Assembly: GCA_024195585.1 (NCBI GenBank)
Contig: SWBL01000009.1
Coordinates: forward strand, 124,001-188,000
Origin: Aureobasidium sp. EXF-3400
Taxonomy: Eukaryota > Ascomycota > Dothideomycetes > Dothideales > Saccotheciaceae
Direction of reading: 5' to 3'
DNA length: 64,000 nt
How positions within the stretch are numbered: the first letter of the stretch is position 1; each line of letters opens with the position of its first letter. Under the pieces are notes generated by a model. The model was not told the DNA's origin, made no database searches, and saw only the letters and a list, made by a program, of their open reading frames with translations. Positions 22,076 to 33,362 of this stretch are shown here, one piece after another. The position numbers and the translations under genes are program-made.

Positions 22076-24170
22076 TCAACCACGTTTATTCAACACCCGA
22101 CTCAATCCCCTCAGTCGATCCAACGTATCAATACGTCCACCAGACCCATTGCCACCGCTCGTCTCTCCAATACTCTTCTCCCTCTCTTCCAACTTTGTCG
22201 CTCCAACAGCCAAAACACAATCAGCCAGTTTCTGTGCCCCTGCTGTATATTGTTCGAGCTTATGCGCTCCATCTGCCAGTTTGTCGATTTTGAATTCCAG
22301 CGAGGACGCTATTGTTCCAATACGTGATTTCGTTGTTTCTAGTGTTGTAGATGGCTGGGCGGAGGCTTCAGAGGTGTTGTTAAGGGAGATGTTGGAGAGG
22401 AGGGTTTGGAGATGGTCGGCTTGAGAAGGGTCGAGGAGGGAGGGATTGATAGATTGTGGTGATATGTCGAGGGGAGGTTGTGATGATGTTGAGGCGTCTG
22501 CGGTTTCTGATGAGAGATTTGGTGGTGATGTTGAAGCTAGGAGGTTATCCCATGTTCGTTTTTCTTCTTGTAACCTGAAGGCACTCGTTAGCTCGTTTCT
22601 TGTTGGATAAAAGTTGAAGGATAGATAGACATACCGTGCGAGTTCTGCTTCCAACTGCAGCAATTTCTCGGCGTTTTGTATATTCCTCGGATTCGGCTTC
22701 TTGACCAGTACAGTCGGCGTTGTGTCTTCTCTGTCGTACCAGTAACTCAGATTGTTCCGCGAGCTGAATTCATTCAGCAATTCCTCTTGTATCACTCTCG
22801 CTGTAAAACAATTATCAGTGGACATTCTCCTACAGTATTCGAGTTGAACATACCTGCATGCATCGCTGCCGTCTCAGCCGCATCCATCTGACCACCACCA
22901 CTCTTTTCTGGCAGAGCGCGATGGCCACACCACAAAAGCAATTGCCTCATACGTTTCGGCTCAACCAAGTCCTGGGAGATGTGTTTGTAGAACTCGTTCG
23001 TTTCAACCTGGCTGTGTGGTTCGGCTGTATCCACAGAATTCCAGTCAGCTTCTTCGGTCTTCCATATGTGATTCTCGTCGTTGTTTCGGTGTTCGCTGGT
23101 TTCATGTTGCCTCGAGTCGATATCCGTATGGTTGGAGTCGGATTCGCCGGAGTTCAAAGCTTCGATGTTGAATTCGTAGCCTGCTGCAATGCGCGCGCAA
23201 AAACACAATATCAGGGGATGAAATCAACCCAAGACTGAAAGACGCGGAAAACAAGAAACACAAGATTGTGCATATACTCGAAGAAAGGAGAAAAGAGATT
23301 CCACGTACCTCGTGAGTTGCCCGCTTCGATCAATGATGAAGCCCTCCGTCCTCTCATTCCCGACGAACTTCTCCTCGACTTCTCAGCACTCAGTTTGCGC
23401 ATCTCCTTGTTGCGACGCAATACAGGTGTTTCTCCAAATGGTAGTGGGATTTTTGCTGGACCGCGTTTTTTGGATATCGTCAATTCTCCCTGACCCAACG
23501 CTGGACTACCGTCTGCTGCAGGCGCGACATTTTCGTCATTTGTAGGTGCTGGAGGCGGTGTCGCAGGGTTTCTTTGCTGCGATTGCGACTCGGTAGCTGG
23601 TTTTGAGGTAGCAGGTGCTTGGTCGCGAACAGGACTATTGCCAGACAAGCGCTTGGAACGTCGTCGCGGAGTGGGCTCGGGACTCGCGGGTAGCGTCTTT
23701 CTGGGCCTCTTCCTCGGTGGTTGTGTAGCTTCTATCGGCGCGTGTTCATCGGTTGGCGGTTGTGATTGCTGTGCGGGTTGTACTTCGGGGATAGGCGCAG
23801 AAGCTCCAGCTGTAGTCTCGGGCTCAGGTGCTACATCTGGCGTCTTTCCTTTGGCCTTCTTGGTACGCAGGCGCGTAAAGACGAAGCCATCATCGTCGTC
23901 ATCGTAGGCTGGTCGCGAGCGCATCAGCATTTGCGCGTCGTCATTTGTAGATATCGCAAACTCACACTTCTTAGCCTTCTTCACCGCGTTTTGCGACGCG
24001 TTCCTCAAGGATGTGTTGGTGCTCGTTGGCTTTGATTTCTTGGTTGGGCGGTCATCCTCTTCCGGGTGGTCATGGTGCTGCCTATGGCTTTTTCTCTTGT
24101 TCCCGTTTGTTTGTGCGCCGGTCATGCTAAGGTTGTGTAGAGGGGTGCGCGTGATAATGGCGGCCGTCAT
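22076..24170 (-). CDS. DSN1: Dsn1/Mis13, kinetochore MIND complex subunit
   Basis: Preferred exons are 24170-23309, 23183-22854, 22800-22635 and 22574-22076, giving 618 residues. The ATG at 24170 was chosen because the frame upstream of it has only non-ATG codons. The first half is basic, disordered and rich in Lys-Lys/Arg patches. The conserved Mis13 core then appears: RRSSSGMRGRRASSLIEAG, VETNEFYKHI and EPKRMRQLLLWCGHRAL, followed by coiled-coil segments (LEAELARLQEEKRTW) and the C-terminal stalk. Dsn1 joins Mis12, Nnf1 and Nsl1 to link CENP-C/CENP-T to Ndc80. Intron 1 is ambiguous: an alternative acceptor at 23024 removes about 53 residues and fuses the core motifs more like relatives do. 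Confidence 0.85.
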
Positions 24171-24580
24171 TGAGAGGTTCTGGTTGATTCGGATCAAATG
24201 GCGCGAATGCGCATCGCCTGTCGTTCTATGACGGTCGAGAATAGATAGTCGTGTTGAAAATGGCAGTGATCGAGTAAAGTATGCGCGTTGGTGGGGATGT
24301 CGATGGTGGTCGTTGCTGCGTCTTGTGCTTTGTGTTGATCAAGAAAGCACCAGCGACCCGACCCGACTGCCAAATGTAAACACGCCCGACACGCCAAGAC
24401 CCGCCTTTCCACCCTCAAGCTATGACCAACTCCTCATTACATATTACAACTCACTTAATATCGCAATAACAATGTGGAAGATACTCTCAGTTGCGGGTCT
24501 AGGTATCTGCTAAACTCTCCTCTCGCAAAACATGCATCTATGCAATTCTATTCACAGCATAGTCTCCAGCTGCCTACGTT
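24171..24580. other. DSN1 promoter and PSD2 3' UTR
   Basis: A 410-bp spacer between two minus-strand genes. I see no further feature. Confidence 0.5.
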
Positions 24581-27500
24581 TTACTGCATGTTGGCTGCCG
24601 ACGGCATGCCAGGCATCCTCGAGGGTGCAAAACTGCCTTCGATCCTGCGTTTGGCCTCTTGCTTCTCAGCCATGCTGGGGTTCTCCTTGCGCATATCGGG
24701 TATATGAGGTGCCTCGTTGGGACTGTGTCCAATCGACATGCCAACACGGACCTATCATGATTGTTAGCATTATACTCGATGATCCATTGCTTTCTGATCT
24801 CCACTTACCAATGTTTCCAATGCTCCATTAGAGTTGTCGACCAAATCATCATCGTACACCATCTTTCCAGGTTCAAACAGCAGCAACAGTGTACTGCCAC
24901 CAAACTTGAAGTATCCCAACTCTTCTGCACGGCTTACCTTCTCTCCTGCCTTTCGCGTGATGACTGTACTGCCAACCATCATAGCTCCCACACAGATGAC
25001 CATCACTCGTCCATGTGTAGGACTGTCAATCGGCACCACCACTCTGATGTTTTCACCATACACGTCAAGCGCACTGCGGATAGCCATGGGGTTGACTGTA
25101 TAGTACTCGCCCTCGATGAGCTTGGGCTCGAGCATCGTGCCATCCACCGGAATGTGGAAACGATGGTAATCTTGTGGTGCCAGACGGAAGATTCCCAATG
25201 AACCTCCAGCATATCGTTTGGCGTCTTCGGGGTACGCATTGCCCAAGAGTCGCTCGACCGAGAACTCTCGTCCCTTTACCCATACACGTTGAGCTTCGCT
25301 GATTTGGTTGAACACGACTGCTCGGCAATCTGCTGGCGAAACAACAATTTCCGGCCTGTCTGCGGCCGAGCATGGTCTTGCATCTGGCTTCAACTTGCGG
25401 TAGAAGAACTCGTTGAAACTCTTGAAATCTGACGTATTCAAGAGGACTTCGGACATGTCCAGCTGGTGGAAATTGATGAAGCCAGGAATCTGTGATGCTG
25501 AAGCAGGATCGTCGTACTTGCGGCCTTGCTTGAACGACAGAGATCGGAGAAGTTTGCGAATTCTCTTCTTCTCCATTTCCCTGCTCTTGAGACCTTTGTA
25601 CAGTAATCGAATACCCAGTCTGACATACACGCTCATTCTCTCCTCGTTGATTTGTCCAGTGATACGGTCTTGAACCAGAATATTGGCACTGTTGGCTCCG
25701 ATTTTATAGCCTCCATAACCAATCTTGGTGATGACCTTGCTGTACCACTTTCTCTGTGCTTGACTGCTGGTTACGAAACCGCCCATGACAATATTATTGA
25801 CAGCACGCCAGTCTTGTGACGCACAAGTGGCAACGTGTGTGATGATGTCGGCTTCGGTATTCTTCTTGTCCAGACGGGGCTGATGGCAAATCGGGCACTC
25901 TTTGATTTCGACGATATGCTCCTCGCCCTTCTCTTCGTCCGCAAGATCGTCGTCCGGTAGAGCACCTCCTTCCTCTCCATCGGTTGACAAGTCCTGAACT
26001 TCGAGTGCCGGGATCACGGAAATTTGGGAGCGGTTGTTCAAAGGCGTTCCCGGACTCGAGTTGTCTTCGGCACGTACAAGGCTGTCGGATGATTTAGAGC
26101 CGTCGGCCGAAGTTAATTTCGATGTCGACGTTTCCGAGAGGTGGAGCTTCCCTTGGATGGTGTCCGCGAGTGTCGCCTTCTTCTGGTATTTCATAAGCTG
26201 GTCCTCGAGACACATTACAGCCTGGTCCATGGTCAAGACATCTTCTCCGCCGTTTTGAGCAGCAAAGCGTTTGAACCAGGAGTTGATGGTGTTCTCGTGT
26301 AAGGTCGAACCAAGAGTGTCGAGCATGGTAGTTAGCTCAACCTTGTCAAGGCTGCCAGTGTCGTCTGCATCATAGTGCTTCAACATCGCACGCCAGAATT
26401 GTTGACGAAGGGCTTGGTATGGTAGATACTTGACTCTGATGTGGACAATGGGATTGTGCTTGTCTTCCCATCTGTCCTTGTTCTTCAACTGTAGGGGAAT
26501 GGCGTAGTACTTGAGATCTGGATCTTCGACACCATCGTTGTCCACATTCACCTGAGGAATGCCAGAAGCGTCGGTCATGTATGGATTGCTGGTGACTGGT
26601 GCCATTGGTGATGGGAAGTCTTCACGCGAATCTATAGCATTCAGAGAATCACCGGAATCTTCCTTCCGTAACGAGGGTCTGTGGCTGCTTGTGTTCGAAG
26701 ATGTCCTAGAGAGCCTATTGAGGTCCTTGGCCGAGGCATTGCGAGACGACCTACTAAGCGTTTGACTCGACTGCGAACGCGACGAGTTCAAGCGGAATCG
26801 GGAACGTCTGTATTCGTTTTGAGGTGTGGCCCCGGCGTCCGGAGTTTCGGGACAGGTGTAAAGACCAGTTGTTGGATCGGCCTCTGGCTGGACATCTCTA
26901 GCCCTTTCAAGGGAGAAAGTGGCAGCACCAACAAAGTCGTTTCCGGAAAGCTTGTCTCTGTCGATAACAGTAAGATTGAGCGAGTAGTTGATCTCGTGTC
27001 GCAGGACTTGGAAGACGAGTTTCTCTTCAAATACTGGGTTGAGGTTGTGTCTGACGACACGAGTTCTGTACGTCTTTTTGCCCAACGAGGTGACGACGAA
27101 GGGATCCATGTCGAACGAGGTACGCGTCATGTTGCGCTCAGGAGGCAGGTCTGTCACCTTCTGGATCTCGACAAAGAGGACACCAGCAACAGCACTCATG
27201 CCATTGAACTCGTAAGCCTTCAGCTTGGTCTTGCGTTTCAGACGAGCAAGCCTGTGTCTCTTCTTCCTCTTTTCTGATTGCTCGGGACTGTTGCCAGAAT
27301 CATCTTCATCATCGTCCTCGTCCTCGTCGAGGGATTCTCCTGCTCGGGCGAGTTCATCGAGGTCTTCGTCTCCCTCGGCAGGATCTTCGAGGGCGACAAC
27401 ATGCAAGAACTTCTGGAGCGTCTGTTGGGGGGTGGCGTTGGGATTGACGGGGTCGAAGATGGAGAACTTCAAGAGGACTTCGCCAGAGGCATGACTCTTC

Positions 27501-28147
27501 TTGCGTCCGGACTTTCTAGATTCGAGCTTGTACCACTTGGGCTGTAGGAATGTGTTAGCTGGCGTCCATGGCGCGGTCGAATATAGGGATAGTGCTTGCC
27601 TCCTGGGAAGTTTGACCATTTGTAAAGATATCCTCGAGAGCAACGTCGAACTCGCCCATGTAGTCTTTGCTAAAGCGATCCTTATCCCAGCACACAGCTT
27701 CAAGCAGTAGACTCGAGATACCCGAGACAGGGAGGTTGAATGTTTGGTTCCATTTCGGGTTCAATGTCTTGTCGATTACCGACGTGGCTTCACGGGCGTC
27801 TCCCAACGTGATGACTAGGTACTGCGGTAGCAGTCAGTGGCAAGTCTTGCGAGCTTGAAGTATGGCCACTTACGGGGTCGCTGGTTCCATTCTTGTCTTT
27901 GGGAGCGAGGTTTCGGCCCTGGATACAGCAGGTCAGCTCGGCTTGGTCAAGAGTGAGATCAAGTGGGCATGCATACCTCGAGCACTTGGACTCTCAAGAC
28001 CAGGTTCAGGTGGCCAGCTTGCTCATCTGTCTTCCTCTTGGGACTCGTGGCTCGACTGTTGGTCTGGCTATCGGCTGCCGACTTGACCGAGTTGGTGCTC
28101 TTGAAGCGATGCAGCGACAGATGCGGCGACAACCGTGGTCGAGGCAT
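24581..28147 (-). CDS. PSD2: C2-domain phosphatidylserine decarboxylase (PSD2 type)
   Basis: Five exons, 28147-27977, 27918-27874, 27821-27600, 27541-24809 and 24751-24581, encode 1113 residues. Order of domains: C2 domain (about 46-165), acidic spacer, second C2 domain (about 262-380), an EF-hand-like loop (DADDTGSLDKVE, about 535), a C-x2-C...H...C zinc-like motif (CPICHQPRLD, about 695), then the decarboxylase. The self-cleavage site is G-G-S1029-T, where serine becomes the pyruvoyl cofactor; HRFHIPVDG is also present. The enzyme converts phosphatidylserine to phosphatidylethanolamine in Golgi/endosomal membranes, with C2 domains aiding Ca2+ and lipid binding. Intron 3 (27599-27542) has a GC donor. 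A TATTTATA box lies about 160 bp and a CACGTG about 47 bp upstream. Confidence 0.97.
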
Positions 28148-28996
28148 TGTGATGGAGCAATGTACGGATTATCTTGTTGCGGCCAGCGCAGTGCACGTGG
28201 CAATGATGGAAGCGAAAGGAGGAGTTGCAGCTGTCAGCAAACTCCAAAACGTCCTCTCCAGAGGTCTAGAGGGGAGATGATGAAATGCCCGTTAAGCTTC
28301 TCTCTATAAATACGAGCGTTGGATGCGAGAGACCAAGCTGCGGGGACGGCGAGACTTGCGAGATTAAATCAACATCGACGACGTGTTTCGAGCTCCCCTG
28401 CCTAGTGTCAAATAGAAACACTGTGACATATGATAATCGACATCCACTCTTGATCCTTTCTCTGATTCCTTTGGCCGCCTTCTTTTGTCATACTGGCCCG
28501 CCAGTGTTGCTATTGATATCTACATCGGAATGACACAGCCACGCGAACCACTAGTTGTGCTCTGCCCCTCGTTGCTGTCGTGGCCCTGAAGTCTGTTGCT
28601 GCTTCCGCCCGAATCCGCCTCGGCTCGACTTGAGATCTGAAACCCTGCACAATTCTGAACAAGCGTTGCATAATTGAATTGAGCAGCTCCTGCCGTCTGT
28701 TGTCACAAGTCGAATCAATCTTGCGATCTTCTAGCAAACACACAGAGGCATTCAATTGTATTCGTTTCCATGTATATTGATATGTGTATGCCCTATAGAC
28801 TGTGAAGGTAATCTAAACTCGTCGTCCGCTATATGAAAAAGAAGAAAAACGCCAATCCTAGCCAATACTCAATGGCTGCTGCTCGAACAAAAAATATTAA
28901 TCCCGAAAAGATGCATGCAAACACCTCTCATCCACTACCCATAACAATGCAAGCAGTAAAAAAACAATCATAAAACCCTCAAGATAGCATATGCAT
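28148..28996. promoter_or_regulatory. PSD2 promoter and HAD gene 3' region
   Basis: On the minus strand, a TATTTATA element (28305-28312) and a CACGTG hexamer (28194-28199) lie upstream of PSD2. The right half, 28750-28996, looks AT-rich and is probably the 3' UTR of the HAD gene. No other gene is seen. Confidence 0.45.
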
Positions 28997-29996
28997 CTAG
29001 GCAGCAACCTCAGGAACCTTGACCTCAGAGAAGGTCTCAGGCCAGATAAACATACGCTCATCCCTCGGTGTCAAAGCAGCAAAAGTAGGAACAGCCCTCT
29101 TGGAGCTAACTCTACGCCACATATTCGCGCGAGGGTTGAAGTTGCTAGGCAATCCCTTACCCTTGGTCTTCTCATCATCGATCTTTGCAATCTTGATGAC
29201 TTCCTTTTGGATATCGGCAAAGGTGTCAAAGGGAATATAAGCGATTTGGTTCTCCACGCAGTATTCCTCGAGACGGAGGCCGCGGCGGGCGAAGAGGACG
29301 TCGGAGTGGCGGGCAGCGGGCAAGTCGGATACACCGTCGCCGATGAAGATGATCATGGGGATGGTGCCGTCTTCGGACTCGAGTTGAGCGGCTTCCTTGT
29401 ACTCGTTGATAGAGAGTTCCTTGTCGTGACCGAGCTCGTTGTCGTGACGCCACTTGACCTTCCATGACGACCCATCCTCTGAGATATCAGCCTCATTGGC
29501 AACGATATCAATGTTGGCAGCAGCCTCCTCTCCCAAAAAGTGGTCCAGCACACTGCGGAGCACAGGCTTCAAGCCAGCAGAGATAACGTTGAAGGGGATC
29601 TTGTTGTTCAAGCAGAAGGTGTGGAAGTTCTTGAACTCGGGGTCGATATCCAGACCATCCTTCATGGCTTCGAACCCGTCGGCAAAGGGCACGTTAAGGG
29701 ATCCCCACATCTCCTCAGAGACGTCGCGGAAGGAGCGCTCGCCGGACTTGATCTGTTGGTCGAGGATCTCGCGCTGCTCGGTGCCGCAGCCAAAGGCGTT
29801 GAACAGGATGTGACCAGTGTCCTGCATGAAGATTGTGCCATCGAAGTCTGTAGAGAGCATTCCAGTCAGTATTGTCCTTCCCTCAGCAGCATGAGAGACA
29901 AATACCAGAGAAACACACAATCTTGCGCTTGGTGTTGAGAGGGGCGGTGCTGATAGTGCCTGTAGGCATAGTAGCCTGAGGAACCTTGAGAGACAT
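28997..29996 (-). CDS. HAD-family phosphatase
   Basis: Two exons, 29996-29906 and 29847-28997, encode 313 residues. The 58-nt intron (GTATTT...CTACAG, phase 1) falls just before the catalytic loop, and splicing gives CFSDFDGTIF with nucleophile D31 and acid D33. Motif II is near NVISAGLKPV. The Mg2+ loop GDGVSDLPA lies near residue 205. This layout matches a Pezizomycotina family of HAD hydrolases related to yeast Ynl010w and bacterial phosphoserine or MtnX-type phosphatases. The substrate is unknown. The C-terminal tail beyond the HAD fold (WRRVSSKRAVPTF) is family-specific. There is no signal peptide, so a cytosolic enzyme is likely. Confidence 0.86.
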
Positions 29997-32132
29997 TCTT
30001 GCTGATGAGGAGAGATGAGTGATTAAAGAGACAGAAGATTGTAGTAGATAAACCCTCAAGAGAAGAGATATAAACCACGAATGTCACAGGCAAAAAATAG
30101 GTACAGCGTCAACAAACCAACGAGGGGCAGATGGCGGGATCACCACTCTTATAGAAATCATCGATCTCCAATCGGGTAGCGAAACAGAGAGCGAACAATA
30201 GGACGCCTCCTCCCAAATCGAGCCTAGACACCGCTACCACATCTCAACCCACACAGGCCCATGGGGTGTGGGTGGACCGCAAAAGCGGGTTGCGGGTTGA
30301 GAACTGGTGTCTGCACGGTTGAGAGCGTGCTCTCTCAGCTAGACACAACCAAAAAAAGTAGAGCGATGCGGCTCCCGAAAAAAGCCTATGGAAACGGCTT
30401 CATCCAGTCGATGCTAGCAACTGAGCCATTGATTGGTCACTCTGCAGATAAGATGCTCTGTCCCGCAGATGCCCGGCAGCAACATCGTTAGCGGTCAAGC
30501 ATTGGAAAAGCCCAATCTACGTCGGTGGCAACTGGACAACCAAAGAGAGACACATGTGAAAGGAAGGCTTCACGGTCAAAGGGCGTCCAGAGCCTCAGAG
30601 CCTTAGAGGGCAGATTTTACGTTGAGCCTGCCTTTTCTCGCTTGACGGCAAAGCAGCAGCAGGCAAACCCAAATCACGATCTTGATGGCAACATGAGAGC
30701 AACAGAAAACGTGGTCTTTGTTCCGAGGAAGCCAGAGCCTATTTGCATGGAGAAAAAAATGCCCGTTGTGTTGTTGCAAGTTCAAAGATCGAGATCCAAT
30801 TGTTTCTCCACCGCCTTTGGGAGCGAAAGATAGAGGCGAACACTTGCCTCTGCTGTACCCATCCGCTCACCATATGTGCTCTACAAGATAACTCTCATAC
30901 TGAACTTCAATCAGATAAAGGTACATATACACACCCAAAGATATAAATTCCCCTTGTACCTGATGATCCATCCACCCTCCCAAACCGGGGAAGACTCCTC
31001 CTTTACACAGAGTCTCCTACGTCACTGTTGTCAACCTGTGCGGTGCTGTGGATACGCCTTTTCCCCATATCTTCTTTTGATTATGTACTCTCGCCAATCT
31101 TTCTCCATGCAAAGTAGAAACGGCATGCAAACCCGGTAAATACTCGCGTTCTCCGTTTGTTGTACATACCTATACATATACAGCTGGTAAAATGGTTCCT
31201 ATGCATATATAGCTGTTGGAAGGATTGCCATGCAAGGGAGTATTGCCTGTGCATCTGGTTCATGCAATACACAACCGGGTTTCACTTTGCCCTTGCCATC
31301 AATGTGGCAAAATAGGACAGACTGGGTCTATAGCAAAAAGAAAGCTAGGCACTGTCATGTTACTCTTTGCGAGTCGAATCTTCTGACAAGCCAAAAAGTG
31401 GGCTTGCCTTTGTATTAATGTATCTCGAAATCACGTGAGTGCCACTGGAGGCGCAGCACAAGGAACAATCTGATCTCGGAAAAGAATGGAGAAAAAAGAG
31501 GTTCGAATTATATATACTATGAGTAGACAGGAGGAAAAGGCGAACGCACAAGGGAATCATGCAATGAGTTGAAAGGAAAAAAGAGTAGAAGTAAGACCTT
31601 CGAGGAACGAAAAGAGGCATTGGGGGGAGTCGATGAGTGTGAACACGAAAAGGAAAAAGAAAAACGACCTCCCAAACCCTTTCCTTGAACGTCCCACAAA
31701 GTTGTGTGTATCTAGGACGCCGCTTTGCCCAGAAGATTCAGAGAGAAGAAAAAGAGAAATGTTTCCCGGAGAGGGTGGTAAAGAAACATCGACGCAAAAG
31801 CAGGAAGATACCAGAAGCAGGCCGCCCTACTGTCCTTCTCCCAGCTGTAAAAGAGAAACATCAATTTTTCGCTCTCGAGATTAGATCGATCCAGGAAGCC
31901 TTGTAGAACCGACGATTTTTGTGGTGTGTATATGTGTCGGCAGCGATCAAAACAACGCTTGCCCGGGGAGATGAAGACAGGTGACTGTTTTGGAGTTCTC
32001 GGTTGCCAAATGCGAATAACCGGGATACCGAAGAGAGATCCGGAAACATAGAGTTAAGACTGTTGATTCTTGAACTCTGGCCAGAGAGGGGTTAAACAAA
32101 GAAACAAATGCATCTTTTCGGTCGCTTTGCGC
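29997..32132. other. Two-kilobase intergenic region
   Basis: This lies between the HAD gene promoter and the end of the G-alpha gene, both minus strand. It contains a TCACGTGA palindrome at 31431-31438 and purine-rich stretches at 31480-31870. Open frames are short and not protein-like. No RNA gene was recognised. Confidence 0.45.
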
Positions 32133-33362
32133 TTAGATGAGACCGGCCAATCTGAGGTTCTCTTGGATGATGATATCTGAAGCTCGAGTTAGTAAAGTGT
32201 TTTGTGAAGAAATTCAGTCCTGTGAGCTTACCGTTGACAGCAGCCATGACGAATCTGATTTGCATAGTGTCGGTGGCGCAGGTGAAATGTGTGTAGATCT
32301 GCTTGGTCTCGTGCTGGTTCAAGCTGACGAAACGGTTGAGGATGTAGTCGCAAGCAGCAGCGTAGTCGGCACCGCCCTCGTAGTCAGGGAAGTAGTTCTT
32401 CATGGGGCTGACGGGCAGCTTCTCCTTGAATCTATCGATCTTGTTGAGGAAAAGAATGATAGAGGTCTTGACAAACCACCTTGAGTTGCAAATGCTGTCG
32501 AACAGGGTCAAGGCTTCTTGCATACGGTTGACGGTCTCATCTTCGAAGAGCAGCTGATCGTATTCTGAGATGGCGACGAGGAACAGAATGGTGGTGACGT
32601 TCTCGAAGCAATGGATCCACTTCTTACGCTCGGAACGCTGACCACCAACGTCGAACATGCGGTAGGTAAGATCGCCAATGATGAAGGTGGTCTCGGTGAT
32701 ACCGGTCGTCTTGACACGGGAGCGGAGGACATCTTGGTCGTTGGGGATGTAGTCAGGCTGGGCAATGCGGTCTATCGAGTCAAAGTAGCTGTCGCGATGG
32801 TTAGCGGGACAGAAGAGCAAGCGCGGCAGATGCGACAACATACTATTTAGCAGAGTCGTTGAGCTGGTACTCTCTTGAGCGCTGGAAGCAGGCCTGGACA
32901 CCAGGGTCCTTCCAGAGGACCGAGATGGCGTTGCCGACCTCTGGGGGAAGGTTGTCTCCTTCGATTTGTGCGGGTTGCATGAAGATGGTCTGGACGTGGT
33001 ACTCGGCTCTCTGGTCGTCGAGGGGAAGCTCCAGCGACTCCATTGCTTCGAGGATGACGCGCATGGATTGCACAGTGTTACTGAAGATGATTTCCTTGAA
33101 GGACTCTCTCTCGTCGCGAGAGTAGCCGCCCTCGTGGATAAGCTTCATCTGTTTGAGGATGGTCGACTTTCCGGATTCACCAGCACCTGCGATTCCTGTG
33201 TCAGCAAGTGTCAAGAGTGTCGACAGCGGCAGGCGACCACGAACCGAGCAAGAGCATCTTGATCTCATTTCTCTGCATCATGCGGTCCTTCTTCAATTGG
33301 TTCTCAATCTCCTCGTTCCTCTGCTTGCCCTCCTTATCTTCGGTGCTCATACCACAACCCAT
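32133..33362 (-). CDS. fadA: Heterotrimeric G-protein alpha subunit, group I (FadA type)
   Basis: Four exons, 33362-33245, 33186-32844, 32788-32232 and 32176-32133, encode 353 residues, the standard length for this group. The N-terminus MGCGMS carries the myristoylated G2 and palmitoylated C3. The P-loop GAGESGKS spans 40-47, split by intron 1 after G40. Switch I arginine is in [11 protein letters not shown] (R178), the catalytic glutamine in DVGGQ (Q204), with NKID and TCAT base-recognition motifs. It couples receptors to growth, sporulation and secondary-metabolism control in filamentous fungi. The oddity is the last four residues: AGLI, where the group normally has CGLI, so the pertussis-toxin cysteine is absent. 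Intron 1 uses a GTTCGT donor. Confidence 0.97.

Noticed and set aside
31431..31438. TCACGTGA as a control site for the G-alpha or HAD gene
   Set aside because: It lies 3' of the G-alpha gene and over 1.4 kb upstream of the HAD gene; one such 8-mer is expected per 64 kb by chance.
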